A stretch of DNA of 64,000 bases from the NCBI RefSeq assembly GCF_030246845.1, contig NZ_CP126889.1, positions 3,839,001 through 3,903,000 on the forward strand, in the 5' to 3' direction. Both the position numbers and the translations under genes were made by a program. How positions within the stretch are numbered: position 1 is the stretch's first letter; each line of letters begins with the position of its first letter. This document shows positions 45,268 to 54,369 of this stretch, one piece after another. Origin of the DNA: Enhydrobacter sp. (GTDB lineage: Bacteria > Pseudomonadota > Alphaproteobacteria > Reyranellales > Reyranellaceae). Below the pieces are notes generated by a model. It did not search any database. It was not told the origin of the DNA and saw only the letters and a program-made list of their open reading frames with translations.

Positions 45268-46104
45268 CTATCGCACCAGGAAGCGGCGCGTTGCCGAGGC
45301 AACGACCGGCGCTGCGGTGCGCCCGACCCATGGCGGCAGGCCGAGCGGCTTCAAAAGCATTTTGACCGCCATTTGGTGGGGCAGGTGGCGTTTCACGAGC
45401 TGCAGGACATCGTCGCGCCAGGAATCGTAGTCACTACGCTGGAACACGCAGTCGGGATTGCAGGCGAGGAACACGGCCTTGAAGGCGCAGAAGGCGTCCT
45501 CTGAGTCGACGGCCGCGAGCCGGTCCCAGAGTGTGCGCAACACGGCCGCGCGGCCCGGCCGTTCGAGAGCCCGGTAACGCAGGAAATAGCGGTAAAAATG
45601 CTTGTAGTGACGTACCTCGTCGGCGCTGATGCGCGCCGCCAGCCCGCTCAGCACCGGTTCCTCGCTCAACTCCGACACCGTGCGGTAGAACGCGGCGGTG
45701 CCGGTCTCCACGACGCAGCGCGCCGCCATCTCGAGGGCGCGCGTGCCGGCGAGCTGTTCGACCGTGCAAAGCGGCGTGTACTGGTCGAGAAACGTCCGAT
45801 AGGCCGCCTCCCAATCGAAGCCGGGCCACGCCGTCTGGACGTAGCGCTTCAACGCCGCGCCGTGCCGCAGCTCCTCGCTCTCCCACTCCCGCTCCAGCCA
45901 CTCGACGACCTCGCTGTCGTCACGGAAGTAGTCGGCCAGGTTGCGCGTGTAGAGTCTCGACGTGATCTCGATGAAGGATGCGGAAGCGACGAGATAAAAG
46001 AGCCGCCGGTCGACGCCCACTGGGTCGGATGACAGCGCGTGGTACGGGACATCGTCGATCGACCACGAAGCTTCACGATGCTTGCCGGGGCGCCCGACCG
46101 CCAT
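45268..46104 (-). CDS. Ferritin-like di-iron protein (acyl-ACP desaturase-like)
   Basis: A 278-residue soluble helical protein. Two iron-binding E-x-x-H pairs are visible: EREWESEELRHGAALKRY (about residues 71-88; HExxH-type EELRHG) and LAARISADEVRHYKHFYRY, with Glu at about 46 (FIEITSRL) and near CVVETGTAAFY. The pattern fits ferritin-like proteins related to soluble desaturases or DUF455-type oxidases. Substrate is unknown: an oxidase, peroxidase or ferritin-type iron role is possible. It stands alone between the M50 region and small hypothetical genes. Confidence 0.75.
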   Translation of the reverse strand: MAVGRPGKHREASWSIDDVPYHALSSDPVGVDRRLFYLVASASFIEITSRLYTRNLADYFRDDSEVVEWLEREWESEELRHGAALKRYVQTAWPGFDWEAAYRTFLDQYTPLCTVEQLAGTRALEMAARCVVETGTAAFYRTVSELSEEPVLSGLAARISADEVRHYKHFYRYFLRYRALERPGRAAVLRTLWDRLAAVDSEDAFCAFKAVFLACNPDCVFQRSDYDSWRDDVLQLVKRHLPHQMAVKMLLKPLGLPPWVGRTAAPVVASATRRFLVR

Positions 46105-46200
46105 GGCGACATCTCCACGGTAATGCGGTGAACACAGCCGCCACTCGAGCCGGTGTCATCCCCAGCACAGCGCCAGAGAAGGTGATCGAGTGACTTCGGA

Positions 46201-46464
46201 TCAAGACAGGTTGCGAGCGCGTGCCCCTCCGCGCAAGATTAAGCGATGCCCGGTGACAGACCCTTCGATATCGTCAAGGCGTCGAGCGTCGGACAGAGTT
46301 TGCAGTCGTGGTGCCGATAAGCAACGTTCAAGATCGGCAAGTTGCCGTTCCTGCTGTCGAAGCAGGCGCCGGATTACCCGGCGGTCATCAGGATCCATTT
46401 CCTGCCTGAGGGTGCTGCCAAGGATTGCTACAGTCTGTTTGAGGAAGATTTGGACGTTGAGCAT
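46201..46464 (-). CDS. Small hypothetical protein
   Basis: An 87-residue protein: MLNVQIFLKQTVAILGSTLR, EMDPDDRRVIRRLLRQQERQ, LADLERCLSAPRLQTLSDAR. It is mostly one long amphipathic helix, and a basic C-terminus follows. A GGAGGGGTAAG ribosome-binding site precedes the start at a good distance. No function. Confidence 0.5.
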   Translation of the reverse strand: MLNVQIFLKQTVAILGSTLRQEMDPDDRRVIRRLLRQQERQLADLERCLSAPRLQTLSDARRLDDIEGSVTGHRLILRGGARARNLS

Positions 46465-46514
46465 TTCTTCTTACCCCTCCCACTGTCGTTTTTCCTTCGT
46501 CGAAATGCGCAGCA

Positions 46515-46901
46515 ATGAATGCCTCGCAAAAGTTGGAGACGTTGATTCAGATCAGGGCGATTCACTCTCTGCAATCCGCGAGGGCCGATAAACTGGCCGC
46601 TCTTGCCCAGCGTTCCGCTCCACCGCCGCGCGACCCACATACTGTCGGAAATGTGCGCGACGTCGATCGCGAGAGGGCCGCTCCCCGATCATCCCCGTCT
46701 CTGCCGATAGCAACCGTACTCGCTCGCCTTGATAGTCAAAACAGCCCATCTTTGGTTCTCCTGCCAAATAGACTTGAGAGGATACTGGTGGATGGATTGC
46801 TTGAGCAGGCTCGGAAAATACCTAGACAGCTCCAGGTAGTTTCCTCGATCGGCGGAGCATGGCTTCGCCCATTCGCTTGTCGATCGCAAAGAACGCTTTA
46901 A
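46515..46901 (+). CDS. Possible hypothetical protein
   Basis: A 128-residue frame that starts with a helix, MNASQKLETLIQIRAIHSLQ, SARADKLAALAQRSA, but becomes Pro/Arg-rich and less protein-like afterward. The overlapping minus frame (46552-46767) is an alternative. Low support for either. Confidence 0.3.
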   Translation: MNASQKLETLIQIRAIHSLQSARADKLAALAQRSAPPPRDPHTVGNVRDVDRERAAPRSSPSLPIATVLARLDSQNSPSLVLLPNRLERILVDGLLEQARKIPRQLQVVSSIGGAWLRPFACRSQRTL

Positions 46902-47010
46902 GTTGAAGGCGAATCGCCTGGTTGCGAAACAGGTGTTGAGACTGGAACGGGCTTCGGCAAGAGGACCTCACCTGAAAACTGGATGATCATGTTGTTGTTG
47001 GCAACAACAG

Positions 47011-47075
47011 TCGTGTCCCTAGTGGTGGTGTAACTGGCGGGAGCAAGGCCGCGAGTGAGCGCGCTGTCGGATTAG
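47011..47075 (+). repeat. Solo IS256 end remnant
   Basis: The sequence gtcgtgtccctagtggtggt, then gtaactggcgggagcaaggccgcgagtgag (shown in two parts), closely matches the left terminus of the IS256 copies A and B (gtcgtgtcccggatggtggtgtagctgg... gagcaaggccgcgagcgag). No transposase sequence follows. It is a leftover end from an older or related IS256 insertion. Confidence 0.65.
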
Positions 47076-47111
47076 CGTCGCGGCAGTCGATGGCTTAGGG
47101 CGTCTTATGGA

Positions 47112-47495
47112 TCATTGCCTGAGAGGAGTAGCACTGATGGCGTTGGCGGAGGTTTCGTCCAACCGACAGTGATATTCGCTGGCCCAACCGGAATGGATAT
47201 TGTTTTCCTGCGCATTTATGGCCTGCACCAGATTGTCGACATCGGTCGGATTGGCAAAGGCACAGAACACTCGCATCCCGTCGACCACGATCTCCGTACT
47301 AAGTGCGTAGCCGGCTTCCGGTGCCGTGTTCTTGATTAGGAGATCGACAAGGGCAACCGGGTCTTGCGAAATGGCTCTGGGTACCTCGAGGACTACCAAA
47401 TGGCGGTCCTTCTGTCTCTGGATGAAGTCCGTCCAGGCAGTCTGCGACATACTTGGGCGGGAAGCCGGCGGCTCACGTTTTCCGATGACGTTCAT
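47112..47495 (-). CDS. Conserved hypothetical protein, paralogue of 1942-2331
   Basis: A 127-residue protein; start at 47495 (MNVIGKREPPASRP) supported by AAGGAGACCGTT just upstream. Shared motifs with the paralogue: RQKDRHLVVLEVPRAIS, LLIKNTAPEAGYALSTE, GMRVFCAFANPTDVDNL, INAQENN and GWASEYHC. Two copies in one island and a well-kept core suggest selection. No recognised domain or function. Confidence 0.7.
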   Translation of the reverse strand: MNVIGKREPPASRPSMSQTAWTDFIQRQKDRHLVVLEVPRAISQDPVALVDLLIKNTAPEAGYALSTEIVVDGMRVFCAFANPTDVDNLVQAINAQENNIHSGWASEYHCRLDETSANAISATPLRQ

Positions 47496-47737
47496 AACGG
47501 TCTCCTTGCTGCCACCTCGCCGGAGAGATCTTGGCCAGCCGCCAATCTATGACGAAGCGCCGCCGGGCACATTGCTCCCGCGCAATGCCGGCGCGAAAGG
47601 CGCCTGCAGCATCGTGTTTCAAAGTAGCTCGCATTTTGCCAATACCCGTTACTTAAGTAGTCAAGATAGGGCGTCCAGGAAATGCCCATCAATCAAAAGA
47701 ACCACGCTCTAGAAGCGCCGTCGGAGCTCCCCGTCGT

Positions 47738-47851
47738 TCAAAAGATCTCCAGCGCGCAATCGACGAGTTGCTCCAATTTGGCTTCTGTTGCGCCGAGTTC
47801 GGTCTGCTCGCGAGCGAGCAGCCGATCGATCAGAAGCGCAGCCATCGTCAT
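47738..47851 (-). CDS. Possible 37-residue protein
   Basis: MTMAALLIDRLLAREQTELG, ATEAKLEQLVDCALEIF: a regular amphipathic helix with heptad-like Leu positions, downstream of the EIIA gene on the same strand. It could also be a relic of a longer gene. Confidence 0.3.
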   Translation of the reverse strand: MTMAALLIDRLLAREQTELGATEAKLEQLVDCALEIF

Positions 47852-47898
47852 CGTGAGGCGCGCTCGCTCTAAGACGATCGGGTGATCACGAGCGCCGC

Positions 47899-48417
47899 CT
47901 AAATCTCACCTGAAGGACGAGACGTGCCAATTCCCTCAGGGTGATACCCTATCTCAGATTCAACCGTTTCTAGTCTGAACCGTAGGATTGCGAACATCTC
48001 CGTTGGCGTACGCGCCTGCCGCAACATGTCACGCAGTACTCGGCGACGGAGCAGTCGGCAGGCACTCGCAAGGGTCGGCAGGAATTCCCGAACCGCAGCC
48101 CGTGGCCAAACTAGGGTGAGCAGGAGGTCCACCGGTGTGTTGTCGGGTGCATCAAAATCGACGGCTTCCTTCAGTAGAGCAAACGAAGCGACCGGATGTA
48201 CCAAATCGTCCAGTATCGCATGGGGAACAGCTACACCATTCCCTAAAGCGGTTGAGCTCGATCGCTCGCGATCAAGAAGACCGGCACGGATATGCGCCTC
48301 ATCCATGTCGGCCCGCTTCGCAAGCCGAGCAGCTATTTTTGATAAAGCCGATTTCTTTCCCCCGGCAGGGAGACGAAACACAATGTCCTCTTCTAGAAGC
48401 AGCTCTGTAACCTCCAC
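47899..48417 (-). CDS. PTS EIIA-Ntr-like (PtsN) protein
   Basis: From the GTG at 48417 (VEVTELLLEEDIVFRLPAG) a 172-residue protein; the ATG at 48495 adds a non-conserved leader. EIIA-Ntr pattern: DLLLTLVWPRAAVREFLPTL, SALSKIAARLAKRADMDEAH, ERSSSTALGNGVAVPHAIL with the phosphorylatable His in VAVPHA. C-terminal tail has a weak EIIA pattern. EIIA-Ntr proteins are phosphorylated by NPr from PEP and bind regulators of K+ and stress metabolism. No ptsP or ptsO is near, so it would rely on a chromosomal chain elsewhere. Confidence 0.82.
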   Translation of the reverse strand: MEVTELLLEEDIVFRLPAGGKKSALSKIAARLAKRADMDEAHIRAGLLDRERSSSTALGNGVAVPHAILDDLVHPVASFALLKEAVDFDAPDNTPVDLLLTLVWPRAAVREFLPTLASACRLLRRRVLRDMLRQARTPTEMFAILRFRLETVESEIGYHPEGIGTSRPSGEI

Positions 48418-49115
48418 AGTTAACCTCTCAGATCGAGACTGCCAGACGCCGCTCGGGCCGCAGTCAAGCATCGTCCTGATGCTACAGTACGCCAATGGTG
48501 GCAGTGGATTGGAGAATGTGGCTACCCCGGACGCGAGGCTAAGTCTTCGGACGCGCCCGGGCTAAAATCCTGCTTTGAGCTGTCTTGGCTTGAGTATTTG
48601 GCTCAGCACAATCATCTTGAAAGGGGAGATGGTGGCGCTACCCGCCAAAATCAAGAACCGCAGACCCGCTATGTAGGTAGGACACGCGGTCCTACATGAA
48701 GCAGTTGAATTGACGCCATCGCAGCGAGCTTCCAGGCCAGCACCTAGCTCTTCCCGAGATCGCGTCTTGTCGGCCACCTGAGGGTGCGCACCTGATCAGC
48801 TCAGGTCGAAGCGCGAACAGCTGATGACTGGATCCAGGAGCAAGCCCCAGGGCGGGCTATGCCAGTAATCTCAGAGCTACGTCGGCAATCGGTTGGGCGC
48901 GTAATCTCATCCGGCGAACATCAAGAAGTACAGGTTGCGAGACAGATCGTACGAGTCAACCCAGTCTGGGAGCGTCGCTGCTGTCGGATCTCAGTAGTTT
49001 CCGAGTCTGCCGAATTCGGTGCATCGCTGACTATGGTAGCGGCAGTGCCGGCGCGATCTGGCCTTTGAGTGGGAGCCGGAGGTGCTACACGCTACCGAGA
49101 GCGAGAGGTTCTTTG
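48418..49115. other. Long stretch without a supported gene
   Basis: The minus frame 48562-48777 (70 residues) has little protein character. A perfect stem-loop gtaggac-acgcg-gtcctac lies at 48677-48695. The rest holds no recognised gene or IS end. Confidence 0.4.
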
Positions 49116-49448
49116 ATGGTAAGTGACATTCCGACTGCCACCCCAAGATCTGCACCGATATCTCTTCCGAGAATTAGCGTTAATCCAGATTGGATACGAC
49201 CGTTCACGGATGCGCCCGCAAAGTTTTACGCGGGCATTTGTAAAGAAGCGTTGAGTCGGACCGCCAATCGCCTTCAGGTTCAGGCGGACTACATCAAGAT
49301 GCTAGCAGAATGTGACACGCCTCATGGCCTTCTCGCCTGCAATTACGAACTTTTTCAGAGGTCCGCGGCGATCTGGTTTCAAGAGATCGAAAAGGCCTTT
49401 GAACCGCTACACACTTCTCTTCTGACGGACCGCTGGAGAATCGATTAG
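49116..49448 (+). CDS. Phasin-like protein
   Basis: From MVSDIPTATPRSAPISL a 110-residue protein, mostly helical, without signal peptide: PAKFYAGICKEALSRTANRL, QVQADYIKMLAECDTPHGLL, ACNYELFQRSAAIWFQEIEK. This amphipathic-helix pattern matches the phasin family that coats polyhydroxyalkanoate granules (the FxxxMxxNxxALxxxQAxYxxxxxxxxSPxELLAxQ type). PHA-granule binding is inferred from this alone; no PHA synthase is in the window. Confidence 0.55.
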   Translation: MVSDIPTATPRSAPISLPRISVNPDWIRPFTDAPAKFYAGICKEALSRTANRLQVQADYIKMLAECDTPHGLLACNYELFQRSAAIWFQEIEKAFEPLHTSLLTDRWRID

Positions 49449-49572
49449 GGCAGTGGTCACTATCGTCACAGGGTTCAACGCCGTGATTGATGGGCTCACC
49501 TTATCGAAAGCGGTGCTGCCAAAAGCATCAACTGTGGGACGAGGATCGAGCACGAACACAAAGGAGGGGCGA

Positions 49573-50262
49573 ATGCTGTGGGCGGCGTCACTGATGTGGG
49601 GTTGCGTCGTCTCAGGAATCGACGGCAAGGTCGGCATGATTACAGATCTGCTCTTTGATGACACGAATTGGAAGATGCGTTGGCTTGTCGTCAAAACAGG
49701 CGATTGGTTTCCTAACCATGATGTGCTTTTGCCTGTTGCCGTTTGGCGATATCCCGATCCCGCTCGACACCAGTTTGCGGTAAACTTAACAGTCCAACAG
49801 ATTCGGGATAGCCCTCATGTCGAAGACGACCTGCCCGTGTCGCGGCAGGTAGAGGTCCACTCGCCACCCCATCGTGCGACGCCCGCGCCGCATACCGGCT
49901 ACCCCGTCCTTTCCATGGCCAAACCTAATGATCCGCATCTCCGCAGCATAGACGCCGTCGTTGGGCATCGCGTTCACGCAACCGATGGGCTAATCGGTCA
50001 CATTGATGACCTTCTCATCTACGACGTCGATTGGAGTGTACGATTCATCAAAGTCGACACAAGGAACTGGGGCCCCGCTTGCAGGGTGTTGCTTCCACCG
50101 CGCCTGGTTCGAAAAATTGATTGGCCAGGGCGAGCGGTACATCTCGATGTCGATCGCCGGGCGGTCGAAAACAGGTCGCTTTACGATCCGGTGGTCGGGG
50201 ACGACGTAGCAGATAAGGAGCTGTTTCTTGCATGCAATGACATCAGATGGGTCAAGGAGTGA
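49573..50262 (+). CDS. Tandem PRC-barrel domain protein
   Basis: From MLWAASLMWGCVVSG, with AAGGAGGGG just upstream, a 229-residue soluble protein with two PRC-barrel domains. Domain 1: IDGKVGMITDLLFDDTNWKM, RWLVVKTGDWFPNHDVLLPV. Domain 2: SIDAVVGHRVHATDGLIGHI, DDLLIYDVDWSVRFIKVDTR, RVLLPPRLVRKIDWPGRAVH. PRC barrels bind RNA or proteins; in rhizobia they often occur in stress operons. Its linker and function are unknown. Confidence 0.85.
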   Translation: MLWAASLMWGCVVSGIDGKVGMITDLLFDDTNWKMRWLVVKTGDWFPNHDVLLPVAVWRYPDPARHQFAVNLTVQQIRDSPHVEDDLPVSRQVEVHSPPHRATPAPHTGYPVLSMAKPNDPHLRSIDAVVGHRVHATDGLIGHIDDLLIYDVDWSVRFIKVDTRNWGPACRVLLPPRLVRKIDWPGRAVHLDVDRRAVENRSLYDPVVGDDVADKELFLACNDIRWVKE

Positions 50263-50303
50263 CCATTCCTGATCGGAGGTAACTCCTGATCGGAGGTAAC
50301 CAG

Positions 50304-50672
50304 ATGCAACAAAGAATTGCGGCACGTGATATTAAGCTGAAGCGAGCGTATAACCCGCCTTCGACAGGGGACGGTACGCGGATACTGATCGATCGTCTGT
50401 GGCCGCGAGGGGTGAAAAAGTCGGATGCAGCCATCGATCGGTGGATCAAGGACATTGCTCCCAGTACGGCGCTGCGAAAGTGGTTCGGACACGATCCTGC
50501 ACGCTGGCAGGAGTTTCGCCGCCGCTACGCGACCGAGATCCGCAATCATGCTGACCAGCTTGCAGAGCTGCGAGCTGCGGCACACAAAGGGCCGGTCACG
50601 CTCGTATTTGGCGCGCGTGACGAACTTCATAACGATGCGGTGGTGTTGAGGGATGTCCTCTTGGGGCGGTAA
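50304..50672 (+). CDS. DUF488 family protein (YeaO-like)
   Basis: A 122-residue protein. The DUF488 signature is present: LKRAYNPPSTGDGTRILIDR, LWPRGVKKSDAAIDRWIKDI, APSTALRKWFGHDPARWQEF and VTLVFGARDELHNDAVVL. It resembles YeaO-type proteins, whose function is unclear. It starts 41 bp after the PRC-barrel gene, probably in one transcript. The intervening sequence repeats tcctgatcggaggtaac twice (50268-50301), which duplicates its GGAGG ribosome-binding site. Confidence 0.85.
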   Translation: MQQRIAARDIKLKRAYNPPSTGDGTRILIDRLWPRGVKKSDAAIDRWIKDIAPSTALRKWFGHDPARWQEFRRRYATEIRNHADQLAELRAAAHKGPVTLVFGARDELHNDAVVLRDVLLGR

Positions 50673-51060
50673 GAGAACGCAGTCGGGACGCGATAACACG
50701 GCGCACGATTGGCACGGGCTGGCTCGTTTCCCGGCACCTGTCTTTTTTTGCACCCGGCCAATGATCAGAAGCTTTGCAAAACGTGCCAATCGTAGAGCTG
50801 GTCGAACGCCAAGCGGCAGCGCAGTTTCGTACTACGCGGAAGGCCGCAGCGTATTGGCTTGACGATGTTCAGCGAGGCCGATCGATCTGGTCGTTGATGA
50901 TCTCCTGCAGGTTTTCGATGCCGAAGTCGGTGAAGGCCATTGTGTGGACGTCGTCGACATGGTGGATCTAGAGCAGACCATCCTCGGAGGTGAGCTGATC
51001 GGAGAGGTCCCACAGAAGTTGTTCGGTCCGACCGAGGAGCTAAGCTTTCCGGCAGCGGGA
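50673..51060. other. Stretch with a decayed minus-strand frame
   Basis: Reading minus, LLWDLSDQLTSEDGLL, a stop, then IHHVDDVHTMAFTDFGIENL and QEIINDQIDRPR suggest a broken gene of unknown family (about 51010-50880). Nothing else recognised. Confidence 0.4.
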
Positions 51061-51444
51061 TCATCGATGCAGCAATGCCCTGATCACGCGGCTCAGCACC
51101 ACCGGGTCCACGTCACGGCCAGCGATCAATCGACAGCCGCCGGGCAGCTCGTTCTCCATTCGGCCTGCCATCGGCACAGCTACTGTCGGTGCCGAAGCTT
51201 GGGCCGACGCGTCGTTCGTTATGACCTCCGGTACAAATGCCGCCCGATCGTCCGATGCCCTCACATTAGCCCCGTACCGACGGCACCATGTGAACAGCAG
51301 GTTCGTATTGAGGTTGTGGCGTCTGGCAACGACCGACACAGATGCCCGATGCTCGAAGCTCTCTGCCACGATCCGCCCACGCTCTTCCTCGGCCCATCGG
51401 CGACGATAAGCCTTGCCGTCCTCCGACTCCGATCCTGCTGTCAT
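51061..51444 (-). CDS. IS66 accessory protein TnpA (element truncated)
   Basis: A 127-residue IS66-type TnpA: KAYRRRWAEEERGRIVAESF, EHRASVSVVARRHNLNTNLL, FTWCRRYGANVRASDDRAAF, with a helix-turn-helix typical of the family (SxVARRHxxNxxLLFxWRR). Its stop overlaps ATG of a TnpB-like start (MIPLPES) in an ATGA arrangement, but TnpB ends after that: the element is cut at about 51045. TnpB and TnpC are absent, so it is not autonomous. Confidence 0.75.
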   Translation of the reverse strand: MTAGSESEDGKAYRRRWAEEERGRIVAESFEHRASVSVVARRHNLNTNLLFTWCRRYGANVRASDDRAAFVPEVITNDASAQASAPTVAVPMAGRMENELPGGCRLIAGRDVDPVVLSRVIRALLHR

Positions 51445-51486
51445 CGCAAGTGTCCATCCGACCTAAGTGGACCCCTACACTCTCAT

Positions 51487-52298
51487 CAACTCTTAACAAG
51501 ACGCTAGGCGGCCTTCCTCGGATGCGTACCCTGCGCACCCGGCTGGGTCAGCTGATCCGCGACATCCGCCGCAAGACCAGAGAATAGAGCTTCCAGCCAC
51601 GCTGCCGTTGCCGCTGGGAGGGGATCTGCGAGGCCCGTGCGAGCGCTTCCTGGAAGGCGTTGTCGAAGGCCCGCCTCCTTCCACGCTCTCGAGGTCGAGT
51701 GCACCGGCAAGGGCAAGGTCCGCGGCCGTACGCGTTCGGGGTCAAGGTCTCGATCGTCGCCGCCAACCGCTGCGCGGCCGCCGGCCAGTTCGTGCTGCAT
51801 GCCCAGTCCTTGTCCGGCAATCCCTACGACGGTCACACGCTTCGCGGCGCCATCAAGCCCGCCCAGCGGCTCACCGGCCTCCACATCGAGCGCGCTTACG
51901 TCGACAGGGGATATCGGGGCCACGACGCGCCCTACTCGCGCCGCGTCTTCATCTCAGGCCAGAAACGCGGCGTGGTCGGCGTCATCAAGCGCGAGGTCAG
52001 GCGTCGCTCCGCCATCGAACCCCTCATCGGCCACATGAAGGAACAAGGGCACCTCGGCCGCTGCTACCTCAAGGACCATGCCTGCGGCGCCGCAAACGCC
52101 GTCCTGACCGCCGTCGGCCACAACTTCCGCCGCATCTTCCCCGGGCTGAGAGAGCTTTTGCCCTCAATCTTCCTCGCCCTGTTGGCCGGCCTCTTCACCC
52201 CAACCGAGCCTCAATCCGGATTCTTAACGTTCGACGGGCTATTGAGAACTGAAGCGCCACTGTCCTGTCTGCGCTGGCTTGCACCGAGATCACCCTAA
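51487..52298 (+). pseudogene. IS5 family transposase, C-terminal remnant
   Basis: Fragments in several frames: MRTLRTRLGQLIRDIRRKTR (51520-51585), HALEVECTGKGKV (51680-51720), then a long intact end, PYAFGVKVSIVAANRCAAAG, SLSGNPYDGHTLRGAIKPAQ, YVDRGYRGHDAPYSRRVFIS and GQKRGVVGVIKREVRRRSAI. These match the catalytic region of an IS5-type element with the NPYDGHTL and DxGYRGH motifs. Frame changes make it inactive. It follows the IS66 remnant on the opposite strand. Confidence 0.75.
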
Positions 52299-52426
52299 GC
52301 GCCCGACTGGCAAGTCGCTGAACGAGCCGGGGGTTATGGCGCTCGACAGGACAGCATCATTGATCGGCGGCGTGCACTCGACGATCTACCATCGTCGCAC
52401 TTTATGATGCGGCCCCCTTCCCATTG

Positions 52427-53611
52427 CTAACGAGAGCCGACGCACATCACATAATCACGCAATAGTTGCTCCTCGTGCTCGAATTCCTCGATCATCAGTT
52501 CAAGGACGTCCCGAGCGATGGCGAGGCCGATTGGCCGCGAGTCCGCGTCGACGATCGGGATATGCTTGAAACCGTTTGCTTTCATGTTTGACCAAAGGTC
52601 TGCCAAATAATCCTTTGGGTGGCAGGATAGAACCTTTCGTGTCATCGCGTTGGCCGTATTCCTACGGCTGAGGCTTCGACGACCGCACAATTCTCGGACG
52701 ATGTCGGTTTTAGCTATTACGCCGGCCAGCTTCCCGTTGCGATGGCATATGACCACGAGATTCGCCTCCTTGTGGGCAAGAAGCTTGCCGGCTTCAACGA
52801 GCGAGGCATTCTTTGGAAGCGTCAGTAATTTTTTTTGTGCCAGCGGCAGCATACTTTCCACGAGCATGGCCATGCCTTTCTCTATCTCTCGCAATTCCTG
52901 GCCGCCCTGCGGGCCGTTTGTCTCGCATTCGCGAGAAGGTGTATGTGCAGCGTCGCTCTTCGGAAGCGGCTCCAATTCGGATCTTTCCGATTTCCTAGAG
53001 GGAAATATTCGTTGAGCAACTCTAGTCTTCGGGGCACGCACCGGATGACGCGTACGCATTTCCAACTTCCACTGCTTGAAATGGTCTCGGGCCGCCAGTG
53101 TTTCCGCTTCAAGCCGCACCGCAATTCGTCTCTTACCGAAGACAGATAGCTCTTGTTCAAATTCGTCCAGCGTCAAATCCTTGTGCAATAAACCCGCATC
53201 GTCATAATGGGAACGACGTCCGACCGGTGTCTTTACCTCTACTTTAAGCACCCAATAGTCCCGCTCCCGGCGGGGCTCGATGGTCAGTAACGCATGCTCG
53301 ATAACAAAATCGAATGCAGGCTCATGATTGGGGGCATCCGAATGGTGCGCCCGATCGCCCTTCCTGAGATACTCTTTCGAGATTGTGAAATATAGTTCGG
53401 GTTGCCCCTTCGCGGATTCGATCTCTGCGCGCAGCAGACGAACGACCTCTCTTGCGGATAGTCTTGAGGTGAGAGTCGGGGTTGTATGAATGCTCCGCTC
53501 ACTTGTCGGTTGGCCTTGCCGGGGGCGCCGCGATGTCCCGGCAGACTTGGCCAATGGAAGCATGGTCGCCAAAAGACGCGCCCGGTCACCCCGGAGCCGT
53601 CTCATCGTCAT
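52427..53611 (-). CDS. CBS-domain protein with N-terminal unknown domain
   Basis: A 394-residue protein. The N-terminal half contains RLSAREVVRLLRAEIESAKG, YWVLKVEVKTPVGRRSHYDD and LDEFEQELSVFGKRRIAVRL with unknown function; it looks like a beta-rich domain. The C-terminal half is a CBS pair: MLPLAQKKLLTLPKNASLVE, NLVVICHRNGKLAGVIAKTD and MTRKVLSCHPKDYLADLWSN, HIPIVDADSRPIGLAIARDV. CBS pairs bind adenine nucleotides and sense energy status. Its ATG overlaps the stop of the upstream PAS gene (ATGA), so the two are translationally coupled. Confidence 0.85.
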   Translation of the reverse strand: MTMRRLRGDRARLLATMLPLAKSAGTSRRPRQGQPTSERSIHTTPTLTSRLSAREVVRLLRAEIESAKGQPELYFTISKEYLRKGDRAHHSDAPNHEPAFDFVIEHALLTIEPRRERDYWVLKVEVKTPVGRRSHYDDAGLLHKDLTLDEFEQELSVFGKRRIAVRLEAETLAARDHFKQWKLEMRTRHPVRAPKTRVAQRIFPSRKSERSELEPLPKSDAAHTPSRECETNGPQGGQELREIEKGMAMLVESMLPLAQKKLLTLPKNASLVEAGKLLAHKEANLVVICHRNGKLAGVIAKTDIVRELCGRRSLSRRNTANAMTRKVLSCHPKDYLADLWSNMKANGFKHIPIVDADSRPIGLAIARDVLELMIEEFEHEEQLLRDYVMCVGSR

Positions 53612-54093
53612 GATCGCTCCTCTTGGTCTTTGTGGCAGCGGCGTAGGCGCTTATCCGCTACCGAGGCCAGGGGCTTCAGGGCCGCCGCGGCTCGCAAAGC
53701 TTTCATCTCCTCGAACCGCTTTGTGACGTCACGCAACACCGCCGCCATACCCAGCGTGCGGCCAGTTTTATCGTGGAATGGCAAGATGGTGAACTCTACT
53801 GAGATATGTGTACCGTCCTTACGCAATGCTGGAACGGCTAGTACATCATCCGCGCCGTAACGAGATTTGCCGCTGCATACGGCCTCCCTATAACCGCTCC
53901 AATGGCGCTTGCGAAGGCTTTCCGGGATGATGATGTCGAGCGACTTACCGATGGCTTCGTCAGCCGAGAAACCGAAGATCCGCTCCGCGCCCTTATTCCA
54001 GAAGCCGATTTGGCCTTCGGCATCTGCATAGATGATCCCATCCGGCATGTCGCGTACAAGCGTCCGATAAAACCGGTCGATGTCGGGTTCCAT
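53608..54093 (-). CDS. PAS-domain protein
   Basis: A 161-residue single PAS domain: TLVRDMPDGIIYADAEGQIG, FWNKGAERIFGFSADEAIGK, then SLDIIIPESLRKRHWSGYRE and the PAC-like ALRKDGTHISVEFTILPFHD. These are canonical PAS and PAC motifs. No catalytic domain follows. The C-terminal Arg/Lys tail (RRCHKDQEERS) includes a short helix. It is the first gene of a coupled pair with the CBS gene and could relay a redox or ligand signal. The cofactor is unknown. Confidence 0.9.
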   Translation of the reverse strand: MEPDIDRFYRTLVRDMPDGIIYADAEGQIGFWNKGAERIFGFSADEAIGKSLDIIIPESLRKRHWSGYREAVCSGKSRYGADDVLAVPALRKDGTHISVEFTILPFHDKTGRTLGMAAVLRDVTKRFEEMKALRAAAALKPLASVADKRLRRCHKDQEERS

Positions 54094-54096
54094 TGC

Positions 54097-54369
54097 CTAG
54101 CGCTTCCTGCCATGCCGAGGCCGCGACTGCACTCGAACTGGCACCAAGGAGATCATGTCGACGCGCCCCGAGGCACAGCTTACAAGCGACTTGACCCGCA
54201 GAATCGCTGACAGTGCGCGTGGCCAGCGACCGGTCAAAACAATCCTCATGGCATCCTCCACTAGTTGATGAGCCCATTTCTGCGCAAATCGACGTCGACG
54301 TCTGCAATTCAGCGCATTGCGCCGAATCAATGCTGCGCATTCATCCACCGTCGAGCCTAAGCAAGCCAT
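54097..54369 (-). CDS. Possible hypothetical protein
   Basis: A frame ending 4 bp before the PAS gene: MACLGSTVDECAALIRRNAL, RRRRRFAQKWAHQLVEDAMR, IVLTGRWPRALSAILRVKSL. Very basic. The context before the ATG lacks a good ribosome-binding site. It may be a leader or a shadow. Confidence 0.3.
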   Translation of the reverse strand: MACLGSTVDECAALIRRNALNCRRRRRFAQKWAHQLVEDAMRIVLTGRWPRALSAILRVKSLVSCASGRVDMISLVPVRVQSRPRHGRKR

